Positions 6,463 through 11,294 of a stretch of 11,294 bases of DNA are shown piece after piece. The position numbers and the translations under genes are program-made. This DNA is from Pseudomonadota bacterium (GTDB taxonomy: Bacteria; Pseudomonadota; Alphaproteobacteria; CACIAM-22H2), in contig JAIUNH010000075.1 in assembly GCA_020161965.1 (NCBI GenBank), positions 1 through 11,294 of the forward strand, in the 5' to 3' direction. The first letter of the stretch is position 1, and the number at the start of each line of letters is the position of its first letter. The notes beneath the pieces were generated by a model. It was not told the DNA's origin and did not search any database. It saw nothing but the letters and a program-made list of their open reading frames with translations.

Positions 6463-7323
6463 GATTTCTTCGAACTCGATGACGCCGCCCAAAGCGGGCG
6501 AGGGCACGACAACGCGCTTATGCGCCGTCTCACGCCCCGCCGGTACTTTGGTCAAATCCCGGCAGGCGAGCGTATAGCCGGCGATCCAGGGCAAGGCGGG
6601 CGGGGCAATGCCGAACGCGGCCTTCATGGCGGCGGCGTCGCGGAACACCAAATCGCCGCGCGCGCCGGCGATGCCGGGGGCGTCGTTGATCGTCGTTGCG
6701 GGAAGGCCAGTATAGCGCGCGAAACGCGCGACGGCCTCGGCGGGATCGGCGACGCAAAGATGGACGCGGGTCAGCGCGTAAGCCGTGTTGGGATGCGAAA
6801 TCCAGCGCGCCTGCCATAAATATTCGGGCGTCTTGTGCTCGACGAATTGCACCCGACCTTCCGGCATCGCGCCGGCGGCGGTACGCACCACGGAAAACCG
6901 CGCGGTGCGTGGTCCGTCCGGCGTCTCGATCGCGCGCTGCAAGGCGACGGGATCGAGCGGAGCGAAGCCTTCGCGCATCAGCCTGGCATGCTGCGCGTCG
7001 GGTTCGACCGTGCCGAAGGCGATCAGATGCACGCCCGTATAGCGCGCGATGCCGTTCCGCAACGTCGCGGCGTTCGGCGTATCGGCGATGGGGGCGAGGA
7101 ATTCGAGATAGCCGCGTTCCAGCATCGCGCAATGATTGCCGGTCCCGGCCGACACGGGCGGCGCATCCGGATTCGCACGCGTAAACTGCTCGGAAAACGG
7201 CGTGGGCGCGAAACCCAATCGCACCAATTCGTCGAAGGCCGCCGCGCGATCGGGCACCCAATGCGCGATGTGATCGACCGCGAGCGTACCCGGTGCCGGG
7301 CGCTGGAACGGGCCGTAATCCAT
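6460..7323 (-). CDS. VOC (glyoxalase/bleomycin-resistance-like) family protein
   Basis: The product is 287 residues from the ATG at 7323. The pattern fits a two-module vicinal-oxygen-chelate protein with a Glyoxalase_3-like N-terminal domain: VDHIAHWVPDRAAAFDELVRLGF near the start, GTGNHCAMLERGYLEFLAP carrying a His and Glu, and a second module around TRVHLCVADPAEAVARFARYTG. VOC proteins bind a divalent metal through His/Glu residues and carry out isomerisation, dioxygenation or lyase reactions; the specific reaction cannot be told. The ATG starts 2 bases after the stop of the upstream hydrolase gene. A TTG at 7329 overlapping that stop (TTGA) would add two residues and cannot be excluded. 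It is the last gene of the leftward five-gene operon. It should not be confused with glyoxalase I partnered to the nearby gloB. Confidence 0.82.
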   Translation of the reverse strand: MDYGPFQRPAPGTLAVDHIAHWVPDRAAAFDELVRLGFAPTPFSEQFTRANPDAPPVSAGTGNHCAMLERGYLEFLAPIADTPNAATLRNGIARYTGVHLIAFGTVEPDAQHARLMREGFAPLDPVALQRAIETPDGPRTARFSVVRTAAGAMPEGRVQFVEHKTPEYLWQARWISHPNTAYALTRVHLCVADPAEAVARFARYTGLPATTINDAPGIAGARGDLVFRDAAAMKAAFGIAPPALPWIAGYTLACRDLTKVPAGRETAHKRVVVPSPALGGVIEFEEI

Positions 7324-7325
7324 GT

Positions 7326-8195
7326 TCAAAAACCGATCAAGCCGCCGCGATGGGTCAGGCGCCGCGTCGCGATATCGTAGCGCATCAGATCTTCGCCCAC
7401 GATTGCGGGGCCTTTATAGGCTTGGCGCACCGCATCCAACGCGGCATCCCGGTCGAAGCGCACCGGCACGAAATGATTGAGCAGCAGGCAGCCGACAGCG
7501 GCTTCCTGCGCCACGCGGCCGACATCTTCGGGCGGCGTGTGATAGGACCGCACCGCATCGACCGTCGCGGCGGAACGCACGCCGGGAACGGGCTTCATCT
7601 CCGCGTGCAGGAAGCATTCGTGGACGAGCACGTCCGCCCCCTTCGCCGCCGCGATCAATTCGGGGCAATAGGCCGTGTCGCCGCTGAACGCGGCTTTCTG
7701 GCCGTCGGCCTCGATCACGAAACCGAAAGCGTGTTTGACGGGTTGATGCGCCACGGGCACGACGCGCACTTGCGCGTTCCCGATGGCGATGAGGTCGCCC
7801 GCGACCAGCTCGGTCGTTTCGATCTTGAAGGCTTCGGTCGAAGCGCGCTTCTCGTGCGCCACGCGCTGCGCAAGCTCCGCCGCCCATAGCGCCATCGTGC
7901 CGTCGACGAAATCGCGCGTCCCCGGTGGGCCGAAGACGCGTTGCGGGCGGGCGCGGCCTTGATGCCAGCTGGAAATCACCAGCTGGTAGAAATCGACCAG
8001 ATGGTCGCTGTGCAGATGGGTCAAAAACAGCGCGTCGATCGCGGCCCCGTTGGTGCCCGCTTCGACCAAACGCTGCGTCACGCCCGATCCGCAATCGATC
8101 AGGATGCGCGCATCGCCGCCGATCGCGAGGGTCGCAGGGCCCCGGCGATCGGGGTCGCATTGCGGGCAGCCCGTACCCAGAAGAACGATTTCCAA
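7326..8195 (-). CDS. Metallo-beta-lactamase-fold hydrolase, RNase Z-like
   Basis: The product has 289 residues. It has the RNase Z / arylsulfatase-like branch layout: MEIVLLGTGCPQCDPDRRGP at the N-terminus, ILIDCGSG near 31, and the zinc motif THLHSDH with His60, His62, Asp64 and His65. Further ligands follow: PVAHQPVKHAFGF (His150), FSGDTAYC (Asp173), SYHTPPEDVG (His219) and LNHFVP (His241). It lacks the convincing flexible exosite arm of true tRNase Z, so a general phosphodiesterase or other ester hydrolase is at least as likely as tRNA 3' processing. The start is TTG at 8195, since the protein begins exactly at the family's first strand and a GGGGAAG ribosome-binding site lies 5 bases upstream. 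It starts 2 bases after the HPt stop, so it is cotranscribed with the signalling genes. Confidence 0.87.
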   Translation of the reverse strand: MEIVLLGTGCPQCDPDRRGPATLAIGGDARILIDCGSGVTQRLVEAGTNGAAIDALFLTHLHSDHLVDFYQLVISSWHQGRARPQRVFGPPGTRDFVDGTMALWAAELAQRVAHEKRASTEAFKIETTELVAGDLIAIGNAQVRVVPVAHQPVKHAFGFVIEADGQKAAFSGDTAYCPELIAAAKGADVLVHECFLHAEMKPVPGVRSAATVDAVRSYHTPPEDVGRVAQEAAVGCLLLNHFVPVRFDRDAALDAVRQAYKGPAIVGEDLMRYDIATRRLTHRGGLIGF

Positions 8196-8197
8196 AG

Positions 8198-8467
8198 CTA
8201 CTTCCCCAATTCGCGCAATGCGGCGATATCGGCGGCGACGGTGTCGAGCCGCCGCTCCGCAAAAGCGCGCTCCAGCCGATAGGCGATCGCGCTCGCTTCG
8301 GCCATGCCGAACGTGCCGCCGGCCCCCTTCAAACGATGCGACGCGGTCTCGGCGGCGGCATAGTCGCCCGCTTTCCAGGCGGTTTCGATTTCGGCGACGC
8401 GCGCGGGATAGCGCTGATGGAAACGCGTGATCGCCGCGGCGACGGGATCGTCATCGGCGTCAGACAT
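8198..8467 (-). CDS. HPt (histidine phosphotransfer) domain protein
   Basis: The product has 89 residues, essentially a lone HPt four-helix bundle. The phosphorylatable histidine is His44 in SHRLKGAGGTFGM, which matches the HPt consensus (A/S-H-x-L-K-G-x-x-x-x-x-G). HPt proteins shuttle phosphoryl groups between receiver-domain aspartates in the cytosol. The gene overlaps the upstream response-regulator gene by 8 bases (8460-8467) and precedes the metallo-hydrolase by 2 bases, so translation is probably coupled. Its likely partners are the adjacent single-domain receiver (upstream donor) and the divergent OmpR-family regulator (acceptor), an inference from context. Confidence 0.88.
   Translation of the reverse strand: MSDADDDPVAAAITRFHQRYPARVAEIETAWKAGDYAAAETASHRLKGAGGTFGMAEASAIAYRLERAFAERRLDTVAADIAALRELGK
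8201..8207 (-). promoter_or_regulatory. Ribosome-binding site supporting a TTG start
   Basis: On the minus strand GGGGAAG lies 5 bases before the TTG at 8195, inside the end of the HPt gene. It is the main support for a non-ATG start of the metallo-hydrolase; no nearby ATG in that frame precedes the MEIVLLGTG strand. Confidence 0.65.
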
Positions 8468-8852
8468 CTAATTTGTCCCAGACCGCGCGCAAGCGGTCGG
8501 CCAGGGTCAGCGGATCGAACGGCTTGGCGACCACGTCGGCCGCCCCCAGCGCTTGCCAGCGCACGATTTCCTCGGGCTGGACTTTCGCGGTCATGAACAC
8601 GATGGGCAGCTTCGCGGTTTCGGGGCGGGCGCGCAAACTCGCGAACAAGGTGGGCCCGTCCATCGCGGGCATCATCACGTCGATGACGGCAAGCTGCGGC
8701 GCGAAGGCATCGACCCGGCGCAAGGCTTCGCCGCCCGAGGCGCAGGCCATCACGTCGAACCCGCCGACCGTGCCCAGCGCCATTTCCGCGATCTCGCGGA
8801 TATCCGGGTCGTCCTCGACCAGCATCACTTTCCGCAAGGTCGTTTTGCTCAT
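8460..8852 (-). CDS. Single-domain (CheY-like) response regulator
   Basis: The product has 130 residues, a receiver domain only. The acidic pocket Glu13/Asp14/Asp15 (LVEDDPD), phospho-acceptor Asp58 (VIDVMMPAMDG), Thr88 (FMTAK) and Lys110 (AKPFD) are all present, so it should be phosphorylatable. There is no output domain, which fits an intermediate carrier in a phosphorelay or a protein-protein regulator. Its ATG overlaps the TGA of the histidine kinase gene by four bases (ATGA, 8849-8852), and GGAGAGA lies just upstream. The 3' end overlaps the HPt gene by 8 bases. Confidence 0.93.
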   Translation of the reverse strand: MSKTTLRKVMLVEDDPDIREIAEMALGTVGGFDVMACASGGEALRRVDAFAPQLAVIDVMMPAMDGPTLFASLRARPETAKLPIVFMTAKVQPEEIVRWQALGAADVVAKPFDPLTLADRLRAVWDKLDV

Positions 8853-10561
8853 GCCGATCTCTCCGCTTCGGCGGTCGACAGCTCGATCGTAAAGGTCGTG
8901 CCTGTCCCCATTTCGGTTTCGAACGAAATGCGCCCGCCCAATTTATCGACGATCGCCTTGGCGATCGACAAGCCCAGCCCCGTGCCGCCGCGCGCGCGCG
9001 TGTCGCCGCTATCGGCTTGGGCGAAACGCTGGAAGACTTGGCCCCGGAAGGCGGGCGGAATGCCGGGCCCGCGATCGGATACGGCGACGCGCCAATGGTC
9101 GCCGCCGCGGCGCGCGGCGAGCTCCACGCGCTCGCCCGCCGGCGAGAACTTCACCGCGTTGGACAGAAGATTGTGCAGCACCTGGATCAAGCGATGCTCG
9201 TCGCCCCACACCAGCACGTCGCCCGGCACGTGGCCGGTGCGCGCCACATGCACGCCGCGTTTCAGCGCCATCGGGCCGATCTCGCGCGCCGCGCGGTCGA
9301 GCAGCGCATCGAGCGGCACGGGGACGAGCTTGAGATCGTCGATCGGCGCTTCCAATCGTTGAACCTGGAGAAGATCGTCGACGAGGCGGGCAAGGCGCTC
9401 GGCGTTGCGATTGGCGATATCGACCAATTGGCGCGCCTTGGGCGCCATGTCGCCGGCCGTTCCGGCCCCCACCAGCGCCAGCGCGCCGGAGATGGAGGTC
9501 AGCGGCGTGCGCAATTCGTGGCTGACGGTCGACACGAAATCGGCTTTCGCGCGGTCGGCGGATTTCTCGGCCGTCACGTCCGACAGGACCAGCAGGCGGC
9601 CGCCTTCGGGCGTGTTCGCCTCGCGAAGCAGAATGGTGCGCCCGTCGGTCAGCACCAATTCGCGGCGTTGCGTCGCCATGCGGCGCTCTTCGCGGCGGCG
9701 CTCGATATGCGCGTCGATCCCGGCCGGATCGTTCAGAATGCCGGCCGCATGCGCGCGGCGCAGCACCTCGTCGAAACGCATGCCGGGCACGAAGACATCG
9801 GCGATTTGCGGGAACATCGCGCCGACGCGCGGGTTGGACATCACCAGCGCGCCGTTCTCGTCGTAATAGATCAAGCCGTCGCTCATCGTGTCGAGCGCCA
9901 GGCGCCAGCGCTGCGCATCCGCCGCGCGCTTTTCCGCGTCGCGCGCATTCATCCGCAAGGCGAGAACGAGAAGGCAGGCGAGCACGGCGCCCGAAATCGT
10001 GAGCCAGACGAGCTTCCGATCGATATTGATCTCGTGCTCGCTTTGCCGGGCGATCGCGGCCGCGCGCTCGTCCAGGATCAATTGCCGCACGGCTTCGACG
10101 ATCCGAACGCCGTTGACGCGGTAATCGGATTGCGTGATCCGATCCAGCGCTTCCTGGGTGCGATTCAGGCGGTCGAGTTCGCGAAACTCCCGCCAGAGCT
10201 CGATCCCGCGCACGATCATTTGCGCCAGCGGTTCGACCGAAGAGTCGCCCGGGCGGGTCAAATCGCGCAGGGTTTGCAGGGCGACTTGCAGCCGCGCGAC
10301 GGCGTCGTCGAAGCGGTCCCAGGCGCGCGGGCCCGGGTCGTTCAGCCCGTCGCGCATGGCCAGTGCCGCACTTTGCAAGCGGCCTTGCATATCCTCGACC
10401 GCCGTCAGCCGCACGAATCCGGCCCGCGCGGCTTCGGCCGCCGCCCGCGTTTCGCGATGGATATCGACCCCGATCCACAACGCCACCAAGCCCGGCAGCG
10501 CCAATGCCGCCAGGGTCAGGGCGGCGCTGCGATCGACGAGCCATTTGCGCGGGTTGAACAT
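8849..10561 (-). CDS. Membrane-bound PAS-containing sensor histidine kinase
   Basis: The product has 570 residues. Transmembrane helix 1 is at about 13-33, followed by a periplasmic, mostly helical sensor region of about 150 residues, then transmembrane helix 2 at about 184-204. A PAS domain occupies about 216-330 (LDTMSDGLIYYDENGALVMS). HisKA follows with His348 in FVSTVSHELRTPLTS. The HATPase domain has an N box with Asn464 and Asn468 (HNLLSNAVKF), a G1 box DRGPGIP at 496-502, an F box FQRFAQ at 510-515, and a G2 box GGTGLGLSIA at 525-534. There is no receiver or HPt domain on the chain; these are encoded separately by the next two genes of the operon. The sensed signal is unknown. ATG at 10561 is used; no strong ribosome-binding site is seen. 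It is divergent from the OmpR-type regulator across 109 bases. Confidence 0.95.
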   Translation of the reverse strand: MFNPRKWLVDRSAALTLAALALPGLVALWIGVDIHRETRAAAEAARAGFVRLTAVEDMQGRLQSAALAMRDGLNDPGPRAWDRFDDAVARLQVALQTLRDLTRPGDSSVEPLAQMIVRGIELWREFRELDRLNRTQEALDRITQSDYRVNGVRIVEAVRQLILDERAAAIARQSEHEINIDRKLVWLTISGAVLACLLVLALRMNARDAEKRAADAQRWRLALDTMSDGLIYYDENGALVMSNPRVGAMFPQIADVFVPGMRFDEVLRRAHAAGILNDPAGIDAHIERRREERRMATQRRELVLTDGRTILLREANTPEGGRLLVLSDVTAEKSADRAKADFVSTVSHELRTPLTSISGALALVGAGTAGDMAPKARQLVDIANRNAERLARLVDDLLQVQRLEAPIDDLKLVPVPLDALLDRAAREIGPMALKRGVHVARTGHVPGDVLVWGDEHRLIQVLHNLLSNAVKFSPAGERVELAARRGGDHWRVAVSDRGPGIPPAFRGQVFQRFAQADSGDTRARGGTGLGLSIAKAIVDKLGGRISFETEMGTGTTFTIELSTAEAERSA

Positions 10562-10632
10562 ATCGGGCGAAGCCTAGAGCCTATCTCGACCAGATGGAAC
10601 CGCCGGGTGGGCGGAATCGGACCCAAAGGCCG

Positions 10633-10662
10633 GTAAACATTACGCGAATCATGGTATAGAAT
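10633..10662 (+). promoter_or_regulatory. Candidate promoter of the OmpR-family regulator
   Basis: TAGAAT at 10657-10662 (within TATAGAATT) resembles a -10 box. TAAACA at 10634-10639 lies 17 bases upstream as a poor -35 and is embedded in the small dyad GTAA-N3-TTAC at 10633-10643. Only 8 bases separate the -10 element from the ATG at 10671 and no Shine-Dalgarno is visible, so the mRNA could be leaderless. The rest of the 109-base divergent region shows only a tandem AGCCTA pair (10571-10576 and 10578-10583) near the kinase start. Confidence 0.3.
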
Positions 10663-10670
10663 TAGTCGCC

Positions 10671-11294
10671 ATGCGCATTCTGATTGTCGACGACGACGAA
10701 GATGTGGCCGATCTCGCCCGCGCCCAACTCCGCCGGGCGGGTTATGCCGCCGATACGGCGGGCGACGTGGAAGCCGCACGTTCGGCGCTCGCGGGCGTTT
10801 CTTACGACGCGCTCGTGCTCGATCTGGGCCTGCCCGACGGCGACGGTTTGAACTTCCTTGCCGAGTTGCGCCGCGCCAAGCGTCAGTTCCCGATTTTGAT
10901 TCTGTCGGCGCGTGGCCGTGCCGATCAGCGCGTCGCCGGGTTGAAGGCGGGTGCCGACGATTACCTCGCCAAGCCGTTCGACGTGGAGGAGCTGGTCGCG
11001 CGCATGCAAGCGCTGCTGCGCCGGCCCACCGCCTTGGCGGGCGCCACGCTGGGCCTCGGCAATCTGGCGGTCGACGTCGAAGGCCAGGTCGCGAAGGTGG
11101 ACGGCAAGGATCTCAAACTCACGCGGCGCGAGTTGGGCGTGCTGGGGGCACTCGCCCGTCGCCCCGGCCAGATCGTCAGCCGCGCCCAGCTTGAAGACGC
11201 GCTGTACGGCTTCGGCGACGAAATCGCGTCGAACGCGATCGAGGTCTATGTCTCGGCCTTGCGCAAGCGCTTGGCCGAAGCCGGTGCCGATTGC
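10671..11294 (+). CDS. OmpR/PhoB-family response regulator (3' end outside window)
   Basis: There are 208 codons with no stop before the window end. The receiver domain spans about 1-115 with MRILIVDDDEDV (acidic pocket), phospho-acceptor Asp51 (LVLDLGLPDGDG), Ser79 (LSARG) and Lys101 (AKPFD). A winged-helix Trans_reg_C domain follows from about 128, with LTRRELGVLGALARRPGQIV and the recognition-helix region ending NAIEVYVSALRKRL. Relatives of the QseB/TctD type are about 220 residues, so only some 10-20 residues, including the final wing hairpin, appear to be missing. It binds promoter DNA as a phosphorylation-stabilised dimer. It lies divergent from the histidine kinase operon and is the only DNA-binding component there, so it is the probable output of that system. 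Confidence 0.93.
   Translation, partial: MRILIVDDDEDVADLARAQLRRAGYAADTAGDVEAARSALAGVSYDALVLDLGLPDGDGLNFLAELRRAKRQFPILILSARGRADQRVAGLKAGADDYLAKPFDVEELVARMQALLRRPTALAGATLGLGNLAVDVEGQVAKVDGKDLKLTRRELGVLGALARRPGQIVSRAQLEDALYGFGDEIASNAIEVYVSALRKRLAEAGADC

Noticed and set aside
6460..7323. Glyoxalase I partner of the nearby gloB
   Set aside because: At 287 residues with a Glyoxalase_3-like layout it does not resemble the roughly 130-180 residue GloA. It also belongs to a separate, convergent operon.
9017..10636. Long plus-strand open frame opposite the histidine kinase
   Set aside because: It is a shadow of the kinase frame, whose H, N, G1, F and G2 boxes are all on the minus strand.

Overview
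The window looks alphaproteobacterial (Rhodospirillales-like): GC-rich throughout, with a Bpt-type leucyltransferase, a PEP-CTERM protein, a GMC oxidoreductase and a histidine kinase/OmpR pair. It does not read as one coherent genome. At about 5347-5366 an open reading frame changes from the start of a TIM-barrel amidohydrolase to the body of glyoxalase II (GloB). Leucine codon use changes at the same point: hand counts give 1 TTG of 37 leucines just left of it and 9 of 22 just right. I read this as two related genomes joined through a short shared word, most likely an assembly chimera. A natural recombination is possible but less likely.

Left part, 1-~5355 (Acetobacteraceae-like by gene content, an inference). 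It starts with the 3' end of a penicillin-acylase family gene, followed by bpt. Next is a PEP-CTERM secreted protein whose upstream region has a near-textbook sigma-54 layout: an inverted repeat, an IHF-like site, then a -24/-12 element with exact spacing. The PEP-CTERM gene converges on a GMC flavoprotein across a strong hairpin. The GMC gene is divergent from a stand-alone MetE-like methyltransferase, which overlaps by one base the truncated amidohydrolase start.

Right part, ~5355-11294. It holds the GloB body, a small unrecognised gene (GTG start), and a tightly packed leftward operon: sensor histidine kinase, single-domain response regulator, HPt protein, RNase Z-like metallo-beta-lactamase-fold hydrolase and VOC-family protein. 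The junctions are a 4-base overlap, an 8-base overlap and two 2-base gaps. Divergent from it is an OmpR-family DNA-binding response regulator that runs off the window end. Kinase, receiver, HPt and output regulator together supply all four steps of a His-Asp-His-Asp phosphorelay as separate proteins.

No tRNA, rRNA, CRISPR array, insertion sequence or phage gene was recognised. No gene-free stretch exceeds 300 bases. The longest, 1161-1384, is the sigma-54 type regulatory region.
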